Assembly (NCBI GenBank): GCA_032718475.1
Contig: JAUCBJ010005927.1
Coordinates: forward strand, 1 to 22,677
Origin: Nemertoderma westbladi
Taxonomy: Eukaryota > Xenacoelomorpha > Nemertodermatida > Nemertodermatidae
Reading direction: 5' to 3'
DNA length: 22,677 nt
Each line of letters begins with the position of its first letter. The first letter of the stretch is position 1. Shown here piece by piece: positions 1-9,457 of the stretch. The translations under genes and the position numbers were made by a program. Below the pieces are notes generated by a model that saw only the letters and a program-made list of their open reading frames with translations, did not search any database and had not been told where the DNA came from.

Positions 1-538
1 ATATTAATTACTAAATCTCATTACTAAATCAACCCCATTTTATGACATTTGCGGTCTTCTTGGATGCTGATCACGAATACATGTAGGACACTCAAAATAT
101 CTAGTTTTCCAACCAAAATCGACTTTTGCCTTTTGAAATTTTAATCTACTTGTATTTTTCGTCCCACCAGACAAGCACCAAAAATAATAAACGATAGTTG
201 AGTTACCACGTATGATTTTTATCGAGTTGTATCGTGATCAGCGACCTTTAAAACCAATAGGCCTATAGCTTCAGGTTTACCAAATCAAGGGCAAAATTTA
301 ACAGTTTTAAATTTTAGCTACTTGGCATTACGTTCTGTGGTACCAAAATGGCACCAAAATTGATGTTTGCATTATCTCCACTATTGTTGATCAAGCGAGG
401 AGGTGGAAAATTCCAAACAGTATCTAAAAGCAGTTACTGATGGAGTGGATCAGCATGCATTTTTTGCATTTTATGCAAATTTTTTTTCTGGGTGACTTTA
501 ACGCCAGTCTCCATCGCTCCTCAACATCGCCACAGGTC
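1..538 (+). other. AT-rich flank ending in a possible LINE endonuclease scrap
   Basis: No gene is visible in most of this stretch. From about 488 to 538 one forward frame reads LGDFNASLHRSS, which contains the GDFNA motif of LINE (APE-type) endonucleases. The similarity stops where the large transposon begins at 539, and another endonuclease-like piece resumes on its far side at 7620. This makes the stretch a plausible left half of an interrupted LINE fragment, but the piece is short and the call is weak. Confidence 0.35.
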
Positions 539-985
539 CACCCCGTGCCTGAAGTACAGTAGCTCAATGACTTTGAAAAATACCCATGGCCAATTTTTGT
601 TTTAGAGTATTGCTTATATCAATAGAAGTGAAAAAAAATTAAATTTAAAATATTTGGTCAGGGTCTTTAATTTTTATAAAGATTTTCACATTTTTTTCAA
701 AATTTTGAAAAATACTGGCTATGCCAAACATTTTTTAAAAATACCCAAGGTATATATGTTATGATTTTAAAATACTCGAGATATTAATAAAAGTTAAAAA
801 AATGCAAATTTATAATATATGGTCGAGGTCTTCAAATTTTATAGAGATTTCATATTTTTCAAACTTTTGAAAAATACCGGCTGTGCCAAACATGTTTTAA
901 AAATACCCAAAGTAGGTTATGATTTTAAAACACGGGTTATATCAATAGAAGTTAAGAAATGTAAATTAAACTTATTTGGTTGGGG
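539..985 (+). repeat. Left terminal inverted repeat of the outer transposon
   Basis: This arm pairs with 7230-7619. It is made of two to three diverged tandem subunits of about 160 bp. Each contains a 'tttggtcggggtctt'-like core, seen near 656, 821 and 978, and a 'tgccaaacat' stretch followed by 'aaaaatacccaaggta'. The short coding frame at 819-1007 lies within this repeat and is not a gene. Confidence 0.8.
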
Positions 986-1372
986 TCTGTGTTCGATTTA
1001 TTTTTAAGAATAACAAAATTTATAAACACATAGATTTTCTGTTGTAAGCAATGTTTATTTCAAAAGATGTGAAAAACGCCTTTAAACATAAAAAATTACA
1101 CAAAAAAAGCTTTTAACCAAATTACCAATGAATCAAATTACCATGGTTATAGGGAATATTGAATCCTTATAATGTATGTGGATTTGATTGGATATGCTTT
1201 ACTTTATTAATTAATATTGTATTTAGGCGGGAAATTTGAAAGTTTAAATGTCTGCCTACTGCTGTACTGTTGCAGGTGTAGGGAGATAGCTGACCTACTT
1301 TTCTGATTATTGTAGTAATCTCACCATACTCTTAGTAGGCCTACAGTGTTGCAAATTTCAGAGTTGTCAATT
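986..1372 (+). other. Leader between the left repeat and the transposase gene
   Basis: AT-rich sequence with no coding signal, presumably the 5' untranslated and promoter region of the outer transposon gene. It contains one TAGGCCTA octamer (1336-1343). No clear TATA box can be singled out in such AT-rich DNA. Confidence 0.4.
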
Positions 1373-2219
1373 ATGCCTAATATTAGTAAGTCACATAATG
1401 ATAATAGGCAAGTTGTTTGCCTACTGTGTATGAAGAAGGCTAAGGAAATGCGTATAATTACTGAAAAGCTGTATGTACTGATTGAAAAACACTGTATGGT
1501 AGGTTATGACAGAGAAGATGGCAGGTTGCCTAATGCTATATGTGCTAATTGTCGTTTTACCTCGATTATGAAAAAGGAGTTTTCAAACGTCGTATTGAAA
1601 TGTATGACCATTCATTATTGAGTAAACCTCCATTAACTACACGGCGGACTTCAAGTCGGACAAGTTTTCTTAGTTCTCCTGAAAGTGGGTGTGAGTGTAA
1701 TATTTGCGTAATAGCAAGCACAACCATCAATCCATCTGTATTATTTGGTGCGAAGAAAAAGTCCCGAGGTAGACCTCGGCTAGAAATCAACCCAGGGTTG
1801 GAGATAGTTCACCCTCCTACTGTCATCAAGATATGTGGGAACTGCTTTAGTCAAATTGGAAAAGGCACATGACTGTACAAGACGTGAGCGTTTTGATAAT
1901 ATTAAAAATTTGGTTACTTTATCTTCACCAACTGCTCTGGAAAAACTCTCAGCTTCAGTCATTAAAAATAAGTTTGCTGTCACTGATTCAGCTGAAGTGG
2001 AACTTCCTACACCATAAGATACAAGTTCTAAAATCTACATATTCAAATGATAATGCAAATGATTCTGCACTAATTACAGCTAATGACATGTCAAAAATTC
2101 AACAAGATCTTAATTTGAGCACAAGGAAAACCCATCAACTTGCGCTGAATATTCGCACAGCTGTTGGGTCTCGTAATACAATTGAAGTTAGCTTGAAGCG
2201 CAAATTACACTATGTAGAT
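1373..2219 (+). pseudogene. Outer transposon transposase, N-terminal half (broken)
   Basis: The first plausible ATG is at 1373 (MPNISKSHNDNR). The reading then moves through three frames: from 1373 to about 1555, to about 1865, to about 2010, then to 2219, each change being a single-base-type shift. The product is rich in paired cysteines: VCLLC, ICANC, CECNIC, KICGNC, then HDCTRR, with a basic KKKSRGRPR patch between. This looks like an N-terminal DNA-binding zinc region. The later part (SKIQQDLNLSTRKTHQLALN, then IRTAVGSRNTIE) belongs with an uncharacterised protein family I remember from invertebrate genomes. Cysteine-rich N-terminal regions also occur in RAG1 and its transposon relatives, but I cannot claim direct homology by eye. 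The frame runs straight into the inserted hAT-like element at 2220 and continues, in the same frame after one duplication copy is discounted, at 5814. Confidence 0.75.
2212..2219 (+). repeat. 8-bp target site duplication, left copy
   Basis: ATGTAGAT, identical to 5806-5813 on the other side of the inner transposon. It fits both hAT target patterns I know, nTnnnnAn and nnnTAnnn. It lies within codons of the outer transposase. Confidence 0.93.
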
Positions 2220-2550
2220 TAGGGTGTAGTGAATTTTCGAAATTTCTGATTTTCGTTCCAGAACTCAGTCAAAATGAGGTTGGACATCAATAGCAAATAT
2301 GCCAAATATTTTTTCAATCTGAAAAGTAGAAGTCATGTCTCCGTGCCACTGAAATTTTCATATTAATTCGCAAAAATTTCGCATTTGTCTAAACCTAGAT
2401 GGAACCAATTATCGGATTTTGTAAAAGTTATGTATTTTTGAATCTATGGACAGAGTAGAATGCTATAGGGAGACAGTTAATTAATTTTGGCCGAATTCAA
2501 AAAATGTAATTTTTTCAAAATTTCAACGTTTTTCCAAATTGTTGAACCAT
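2220..2550 (+). repeat. Left terminal inverted repeat of the hAT-like element
   Basis: It pairs with 5455-5805 with high identity over the outer ~300 bp. One visible difference is 'gatggaacc' here against 'gatggctctagaaagagaacc' in the reversed right arm, a small indel. Similarity fades near 2550. Confidence 0.88.
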
Positions 2551-3095
2551 GTTTTCCCAAATTATGAAAATTTAAATTGGGAAATAAATAAATTCCAAGA
2601 AATATACAAGTACTTATAATACGATAATGAAGTTTATAGAATATAACTAAGAGTTTTTAGAAAACAACTGCCAACAGGCCTTAATTAATTTACTTTAATT
2701 AATAATTTATTATTTAAATTTATTGAATAGTTTAAAGAAACATACAGTTTATGACAGCTCGCTAACTAGCATTTAATATGACAACTTTTGATTCATAGAT
2801 TTCAAAATTCCCTCCTCTATGTCTGGATAAATCAACCCAACAGGCATTTATTATTTCTGACCTAAAATCTATCTGTATGTTGGTACCGGACAAGGGCTGG
2901 GCATACACTTATTTACTTTCACTTTCACATTTATTCTTTAGTAGTACATACTTTAGTGTGTAATTAATTTATGACATTATGACATTAATCTGATTTGTAC
3001 CGGTATGCATTCAAAACTAAACTGCTACTACTGCTGTAAACTATAGACTATTATGTAGGACTTTTAAATTCTGACGATTTAATTATATTTCTAAA
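2551..3095 (+). other. Non-coding 5' region of the hAT-like element
   Basis: AT-rich sequence between the left inverted repeat and the first transposase ATG at 3096. No coding frame or repeat stands out. It presumably contains the promoter and leader of the transposase. Confidence 0.4.
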
Positions 3096-5265
3096 ATGTC
3101 GAAAGGAACTCGTCAAAAGGTTAACACTTCATTATTTGGGAGTCCAATGCAGTTGCCACTGACTCAACTTCCGACTATTGGTGATGTTCTACGTCATTTT
3201 AAATTGTGGCAAGCATCAATTCCTTCCAACCCAAAACTATCCTATGTTGCACAATTAGCTGCCAAGGATGTTATTTCGGTTTATATCCGTGCCAGCATTC
3301 CCACCTATACCTTAAAAGGAGTGACTAAGAAAATCTTGAGTGAGTTGGACAATATTCGTGATGATGTTAGTAAAGTACCCAAGGCGCGAGAATTTGAGAC
3401 GTTTTACTCTGAGCGACTAGTAGAATATCAGAAACATTTTAAGAATTTATTTGAAATTGCCAAGGAAGCAAATGATGCTGAAGTATATTTTCTGGAGGAT
3501 CAGAGAGCAGGACATTTGTTACATATTGGAGGTATAGATGGTAATGCAGCAAGGATTGCTACTGAGAAACATAATAAATCTGAACGCAGGGCGGCACGGG
3601 AGGAAGCCCAAAATAAGAGGCAGTGTATCGAACAGGAAAGGGTTGCCAAATCTTCTACAGTAACTGAATCTTCTAACCCACCTGAAGATCAAAGTCCGAT
3701 GGATGTATTTCCTCCTGAACCATAAACAGCCAGTCATTCCAGTACATCTCAAAATAGGAATTTATACATTTCTGCTTGTAGGGAAGCTGATAGATATGCA
3801 ATTCCAGATCGCGCTGCAACTGCAATTATTTCAGCAACATCTCAAGACATAAAAGGGGAGAGCTTCTCATCAAAAGATGTTGTTGATCATCACAATATCA
3901 GAAGAAAATGAGCAAAACGTCGATCATCTATATTTGAATCATTACTTTCTCGGTCAGAATCGATCAATCACTGGATTATATTTTGATGGCCGAAAGGATT
4001 TAACTCTAATAAAAGATGAATCCACATTTAACCATGTAAAATCCAAATTAGAAGAACATTATTATGTAATGGTGACAGAACCAGGAGGATGCTATCTTAG
4101 GCAGGTTAGTCCTAAGGGAGGCCGAGCTGATCATATATTAACATCAATACTATATTTCTTCCAGGAAAGATCTTTGTCAGATATTGTAGTTGTTGGTTGT
4201 GATGGTACTCCTTTAAATACTGGAGTTCATGTTGGTGTGATTCATTTGTTAGAATTGAAACTTGAAAGACCTTTACATTGGTATATCTGCATGTTGCATA
4301 TGAATGAACTCACCCTGCACCACCTATTTACCTTAGTTGATGGGCCTACTTCAGGTCCTAAAGCATTCAAAGGTTTAATTGGAGAACGAATTGCAAATGG
4401 TAATCTACCAAGAATGGATGTGATTGAATATATGCCGATCACATCAGAAACCTTCACAAAACTTCCACAATCAGTAATCAAGGAATTGTCAACGGATCAA
4501 AAATATCTTTATTTAATTACATGCGCGATCATTGATGGACATTGTGATGAAAGATTGTCTCGACTTGATCCTGGTAATCTCAGTCATTCAAGATGGGTTA
4601 CCACCGCAAATCGTATATGCCGCATATATATTATATCATTCACCTAGTGAGGGACTTACTGTTATCATTAATTCTCCCATGTGGTTCCTGATTAAATGCC
4701 ACAATAGTATTAAAGATGGATCACTAAACCTTTTTCAACTTGTGAAGTGACCCCTCTACCTTGATGGTGAACATAATGCTACAGTCGATTCAACAATCCA
4801 ACGTAATGCATTCTTTGCACACTCTGAAAATCTACTGATATCCATGTTAATGGATGAGCGAGTTCACATTCGAAAGCTTGCGTATGCAAGATTAAGAAAG
4901 CTCGGGTTTTAAACTCCATCAAGTTAACAAGCAATGTTCAAAAGCTGGAGCCTCCATTGATCAATTTTGAAGCCAATGATTACATCAGTCTGATTGATTG
5001 GACTGTTAACATCATCACTGAACCACCATTGACTAAGGATATTTTAGATTGTGATCTCAGTAGCATATTTGTTTCTAAAGATCTCGATCTTCCTAATCTT
5101 GACTACCCATGGCACACGCAGGTTGTTGAAAGGATGGTCCGAATCGTCACTGAAGTGTCGATGGAAGTTGTTGGGAGTAATGAGAGAGATAAACTAATAC
5201 TTTCGAGGATTGATGCCAGGAAACAACGGAAAGCGTTTAACACTAAGAAACAATTTGTATTCTGA
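3096..5265 (+). pseudogene. hAT-like transposase (DDE, RNase H fold), decayed
   Basis: The gene begins at ATG 3096 (MSKGTRQKVNTSLFG) and covers about 720 codons in pieces. In-frame stops fall at 3723, 3909, 4748 and 4910, with frame changes near 3960, 4635 and 4920. The first 210 codons are a helical, charged region of unknown role. Expected landmarks follow: GLYFDGRKD (Asp at 3985), likely strand 1 of the RNase H fold; VVVGCDGTPLNTG (Asp at 4201), likely strand 4; RPLHWYICMLHMNEL, matching the hAT CxxH motif; HSRWVTTANR, matching the hAT RW motif; and HTQVVERMVRIVTE with Glu at 5128-5130, the likely third catalytic residue. I recognise this as a family scattered through invertebrate genomes as uncharacterised proteins. 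Assigning it as the element's transposase is inference from motif order and location between the inverted repeats. This copy cannot make a full-length enzyme. Confidence 0.82.
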
Positions 5266-5454
5266 AAATTACATGAGATAGTCTTAATCATTCATAAACA
5301 CTGTATTCTAACAACTCTTATTGAACTTATATTATAGCATTTGTCTTCTGAAAACACTTAATTATATTCTAAAAATATCACAACTGAAGTATTTTGTCGC
5401 ATATTAACCTTTTTTTGCTATTTCCTAATTTGCAATTTACCATTTCAGAAACAT
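5266..5454 (+). other. 3' non-coding region of the hAT-like element
   Basis: Short AT-rich stretch between the end of the transposase frame and the right inverted repeat. Nothing else is visible. Confidence 0.4.
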
Positions 5455-5805
5455 TCCAACAACAATTCAGAAAAAGTTGAAAATTAAAAAAAAAAAACTC
5501 GGCCAAACTTTTTCAACTCGGCCAAAATTAATTTTGCGTCTTCCTATCGCATTCTACTTTGTCCATAGATTCCAAAAAACAGGATTTCTACAAAATCCGA
5601 TAATTGGTTCTCTTTCTAGAGCCATCTAGGTTTAGACAAATACGACATTTTGTTAATTAATATGAAAATTTCAGTGGCACGGAGACATGACTTCTACTTT
5701 TCAGATTGAAAAAATATTTGGCATAGTTGCTATTGATATCCAACCTCATATTTTGACTGAGTTCTGGAACGAAAATCAGAAATTTCGAAAATTCACTACA
5801 CCCTA
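5455..5805 (-). repeat. Right terminal inverted repeat of the hAT-like element
   Basis: Reverse complement of 2220-2550, ending CACTACACCCTA at 5805. It carries an A12 tract and a duplicated 'actcggccaaa' near 5498-5525 that the left arm lacks. Confidence 0.88.
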
Positions 5806-5813
5806 ATGTAGAT
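5806..5813 (+). repeat. 8-bp target site duplication, right copy
   Basis: ATGTAGAT, identical to 2212-2219. It is followed at once by the resumed reading frame of the outer transposase (HQLDNFF). Confidence 0.93.
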
Positions 5814-7047
5814 CATCAATTGGATAACTTCTTTGCAGCTAGTCAAGAGCGATTTGTCAAAACACTAAAGAATGAAGTTGTTGATCGTCCAACTCGGTGG
5901 ATGGTAGTATGCAAGAACACATCCGGGATTTATAAAACATATTATTGAGAAACGCAATATTGATATTTTAGATGACAACACTGTCATTAAAATAGGTATT
6001 GATGGTGGAGGCAGATTTTTTAAAATCTGCTTATCCATTCTATCAATAAATGATGTCCCTGCCACTAAGAAACCTAGAGTAAACTATGATAATGGAATGG
6101 TTCGAAAGTCAAACCGGGATTCATCAGTAAAGAAACTTTTCTTAATGGGAATTGTTCCTGCTATCCAAGAAAACTATGAAAACCTTTTATTCATATGGCA
6201 AAAATTGCATCTAGATAAACTTAACAGTAAATACACCTTTGCAACTGATTTAAAATTGATTAACATTCTTCTTGGAATTATGTCCCACAGTAGTAGTCAC
6301 CCTTGTAGTTGGTGCAATGTGCACAAAGATAATTTGGCCAATAAAGGAAAAGTTAGAACATTGAAATCCCTCACTGATTCTTTCTGGGATTATTATGATG
6401 CTGGACGGAACAGGAATGACTCCAAGGCGTTTGACAATGCCATCCACCCTCCCATCATCCATGGTAGAGATCTATCAACCCCGATTCTTCATTTGTTTCC
6501 ACCCCCAGAACTTCATCTTCTCACAGGACCGTTCAATACCATGTATGACGGCCTTCAGCAGGTTTGGCCTGAGAGCGAAGAATGGCTAAAAGTCTGCTAT
6601 GTTCAACGTGAAGCAATGCATGGGGGTTGTTTTACAGGGAACAGTTGCTGGCGACTTCTACAGAAGATAGGGAAGCTGGACGAGTTGGGGCCACCATCTT
6701 GCAAACCATATGTCGCTGCTTTCCAGAGCTTTAACTCGGTTGTTACGTCTTGCTACAGCACACATTTGGATCCACAATTCGAAGACTGCATTGAGGATTT
6801 TAAATTGAAATATATGGCTCTTGGTATTTCGGTTACACCTAAAGTACATGCCGTATTCCATCATATTTCTGAATTCTGTGTCTTTGTTGAACAGGGTCTT
6901 GGTCCTTGGAGTGAACAGTCATCCGAGTCGGTCCATAGAGATTTTGCTTTGACGTGGGATAATTATAAGGTGAAAGCATTAGACCACCCCGAATATGGTA
7001 AATGACTCCTTAATGCTGTACAAACATATAATTCGCGTCATTTATAA
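5814..7047 (+). pseudogene. Outer transposon transposase, catalytic half (broken)
   Basis: The frame resumes at 5814 (HQLDNFFAASQERFVKTL), shifts once near 5900, then is open from 5908 to a TGA at 7003. Codons beyond it (LLNAVQTYNSRHL, ending at 7047) look like the original C-terminus, so the TGA is probably premature. Candidate catalytic residues in order: Asp in KIGIDGGGRFFKICL (6001); Asp in FATDLKLINILLG (6247), followed 19 residues later by the CxxC pair PCSWC; histidines in TPKVHAVFHH; and glutamates in LGPWSEQSSESVH (6913 and 6925). This matches the Transib/RAG1 and CMC arrangement, in which a CxxC follows the second Asp and a His pair precedes a 'G.lSEE..E' catalytic Glu. The protein family is otherwise uncharacterised to me. 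Single-base breaks mean this copy is dead unless they are sequencing errors. Confidence 0.8.
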
Positions 7048-7229
7048 TTCTTATATGTGTTTTAAAAAATGTGTTTTACAATTATCTGAATAAAATATGT
7101 AAAATACCGAACAAAATATTTTAAATTTAATTTTTTAAATTCTATTGATATAAATTGTACTTTAGAATCATAATTTTTCATTGATATTTTTCAAAATTTT
7201 TAAAAACTTGAAAATCTTTATAAAATTGG
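7048..7229 (+). other. 3' non-coding region of the outer transposon
   Basis: AT-rich sequence after the transposase. It contains AATAAA within 'ctgaataaaata' near 7090, a possible polyadenylation signal. The part from about 7090 onward may be a further diverged copy of the 160-bp repeat subunit. Confidence 0.4.
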
Positions 7230-7619
7230 AAGACCCCGACCAAATATGTTTGATTTATATTTTTTAACTTATATTGATATAATCCGTGTTTTAAAATCAT
7301 TAACCTACCTTGGGTATTTTTAAAAAATGTTTGGCACAGCCAGTATTTTTCAAAATTTTGAAAAAATTTGAAAATCTCTGTAAAATTTGAAGACCTCGAC
7401 CAAATATTATAAATTTGCATTTTTTTAACTTCTATTAACATCACCCGTGTTTTAAAAAAATTTTGAAAAAAATGTGAAAATTGCAATAAAATTTGAAGAC
7501 CCCGACCAAATATTTTAAAATTAATTTTTTTTCACTTCTACTGATATAAGCAATACTCTAAAACAAAAATTGGCCATGGGTATTTTTCAAAGTCATTGAG
7601 CTACTTCAGGCACGTGGTG
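7230..7619 (-). repeat. Right terminal inverted repeat of the outer transposon
   Basis: Reverse complement of 539-985. The core 'agaccccgac' recurs at 7231, 7391 and 7498. The outermost subunit is shortened by about 50 bp relative to the left arm. An apparent minus-strand coding frame at 7178-7486 is made of this repeat and is not a gene. Confidence 0.8.
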
Positions 7620-7815
7620 GGTCTACAGCATTACTGTTAACTGAACAGGATTTCATCTCTGAAAATGTGTTCTTTTCGGTGGGATATATTTCAAGAAACG
7701 GACTGGAATGTTATGAACTCATACTGGATCCATTGTTCCTTGTACAGGACTGTACAGGATTTACTCTTCAATCCCTCACAAGTGATCATCGTACACTGAT
7801 AACTTTATCGAACAA
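7620..7815 (+). pseudogene. LINE endonuclease fragment
   Basis: One plus-strand frame reads VQDCTGFTLQSLTSDHRTLI (about 7740-7799). The LINE at the other end of the window has IQDCNAFTLRPFSSDHRLI at the matching place (about 21930-21985), and the DNA is also similar there. SDH is the C-terminal catalytic motif of APE-type LINE endonucleases. The fragment begins immediately after the outer transposon's right end, and a GDFNA motif stands just before its left end. This suggests the transposon inserted into an old LINE. Only a short piece remains and it is not functional. Confidence 0.5.
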
Positions 7816-7846
7816 AACATGTCTGAGTCTGTACTCCAGGATGTAC

Positions 7847-8984
7847 CATGGACTTCTAGAATGTTATTTATACCAGGACTGGAAACTAGGTAGCTATATG
7901 CAAAATTAAAATACCAGTTGAGGCCTACTTGTTAATTACTGCCAATAGTAATAATTGTGAACATGATATAGGCCTACACGTTTTATTAGTAGACAAAAAA
8001 GCAACCATAATATCGGAATTCAATAATAATTAGCTATTTATTGTATTTCCTCACATAGTGCAGCTACATAATAATGTGAGTGTGTGTATGCGACATAACA
8101 TTTATAGTTCTGTTCAGTATATACGATATACTGTACAGTGGCAGTGGGTATTGTTTCGATAGGCGTACCTATACCTACCATGCCAAATTTTTTATACTAG
8201 CTAGTTTTTGCTACTTTTTTTTTAATGTAAAGAATATGTTAGCTATTTAACTGAAAAAAACTTTGTTCTAGAACAAATGTTTTTTTGTTCTAGGACAAAT
8301 GTTTTTTTGTTCTAGAACATTTCTATAAAAATAGCTATTTTTCAAAGTTTAAATATCATTTTTTTCTAAGAGATGTTTTACATCAAACAATTACGTTTTG
8401 GAGACATGGCAGCTAGTATTTTTGTACTAGCTAGTTAGAACACGCAAACATCGAATAACATTGCAGAAGAGATTTTTTATTAATCCACCACATTTATCCA
8501 CCACGCATCACATCTGCCGATCAAGACAATCTACAGTACTACCGCGCTGGAGCACTAGTTGAGAGTACAGAACGAAACTTCAAAGTACGTTCAAAATACA
8601 ATACGTTTCAACTCAATTCTTTAATTTTCATCTAACACCAGGTTGATTTACACTAAAATTATTTTGCATTCTCTCCAATGCTCCAACTCCATTTTCAAAC
8701 TATATTTAACGACACGCCATGGTTTATTCAGATTTCGCACGATAAAGCCACGATAAGGGTTATTTTATATACATACATAAGTAAAGCTGATAAATCTGCG
8801 CATCTAATGCTACATAAACTATTAAAATCCGTTTAGAAAAACTCAAATGGTAGAGGTTTAGATATGATGACTCCTAAATTATATAACTGGTAGCAAAAAT
8901 CAGAAAGTAGGCCTTAACTGGTATTTCCGAATAAACAGTTTCCAGTCCTGGTATAAATTTATATTTTAGAAGTCCATGTATGTA
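7847..8984. repeat. Imperfect inverted repeat pair with ~1-kb interior
   Basis: The left arm (7847-7930, catggacttctagaatg through ataccagttgaggcctac) pairs with the reverse complement of 8907-8984. Both contain 'ataccaggactggaaact' and 'ataccagtt(g/a)aggcctac'. Arms are roughly 75% identical by eye. The interior is AT-rich with no convincing gene. It may be a degraded non-autonomous element; I cannot define its ends or a target duplication. Confidence 0.6.
8263..8326 (+). repeat. Three-copy 22-23-bp tandem repeat with TTCTAGAA cores
   Basis: The unit 'ttgttctagaacaaatgt' plus a T-run occurs three times, the second with one change (taggac) and the third cut short. Each intact core, GTTCTAGAAC, is palindromic. 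It lies inside the inverted-repeat structure 7847-8984. Confidence 0.8.
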
Positions 8985-9457
8985 CCCATTGGTGTTTGAT
9001 TAGGCCTACCTTTGCTAAAGTCAAGGCGGCTGCTGCAATCAGCATAAAAAGAATCCTAACAGGGAGAAAAAGTACAAACTAATAATATTATAAAATTCGA
9101 TAAAAAAAGAAAGCGGAAAACACCGCTTTTTTTCACTCATTTTCAGTTTAGCGAAGTTCAACTATTGTGTCCGAGTAGTGGTTGAGTTTTACACGAGTTG
9201 CAACGACAACGAGTGGAAAACTGAACACACGAGAGCAGAATAACTGAATTTCGCTAATTAAATGAGTTAAAATTGGTGTTTTCCGATTTTAAGCTAGCCT
9301 GTAATAACAAGCGGATTAAATAAATGATTAAATTTTATAATATATAAGACAGTAAGAGATGTTTTTTTTTAAATATTGTTAACTGCGTTACTAATTAAAA
9401 AGCGTCTGATTAGTTTTTTTTTTCATAATCAATAGTGACAATATATTCCAGTGTAAC
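8985..9457. other. Non-coding interval containing a small fold-back element
   Basis: Apart from the fold-back at 9114-9285 and one TAGGCCTA octamer at 9001-9008, this is AT-rich DNA with short homopolymer runs and no gene. Confidence 0.4.
9114..9285. repeat. Small fold-back (MITE-like) element, ~172 bp
   Basis: The left arm starts CGGAAAACACC and continues with actcattt and tagcgaagttca. The right arm ends GGTGTTTTCCG and carries the reverse complements aaatgagt and tgaatttcgcta. Arms are about 45-50 bp with mismatches. No flanking duplication is evident. It lies downstream of the PRA1 gene. Confidence 0.6.

Larger units (their letters stand above)
2220..5805 (+). mobile_element. Nested hAT-like DNA transposon
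   Basis: The element starts TAGGGTGTAGTGAATTTTCG and ends with the reverse complement of this sequence. It is bracketed by the perfect 8-bp duplication ATGTAGAT. The tip TAGGG fits the hAT end pattern YARNG. The inverted repeats are about 330-350 bp long (2220-2550 and 5455-5805), far longer than the 10-25 bp usual for hAT elements. It carries one decayed plus-strand transposase gene (3096-5265) with the D, D, CxxH, RW and ER landmarks of the hAT group. It sits inside the coding sequence of the outer transposon, so it arrived later. hAT membership rests on duplication, termini and motif order; the protein is divergent from textbook hAT transposases. Confidence 0.85.
539..7619 (+). mobile_element. 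CMC/Chapaev-like DNA transposon, interrupted by a nested element
   Basis: The two ends are long imperfect inverted repeats (about 539-985 and 7230-7619). The left tip reads CACCCCGTGCCTGAAGTA and the right tip, reversed, CACCACGTGCCTGAAGTA. The bases just outside are GGTC on both sides (535-538 and 7620-7623), a likely 4-bp target duplication. CAC ends with 4-bp duplications are what I know for the Chapaev branch of CMC transposons; Transib uses CAC ends with 5-bp duplications. Inside is one transposase-like gene on the plus strand, in two halves (1373-2219 and 5814-7047), split by the hAT-like element at 2220-5805. Without that insertion the element would be about 3.5 kb. The ends and strand are clear; the superfamily name is inference from catalytic layout, termini and duplication length. 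Confidence 0.75.

Noticed and set aside
7178-7486. Minus-strand frame of ~100 codons
   Set aside because: Lies entirely in the subrepeats of the outer transposon's terminal repeat.
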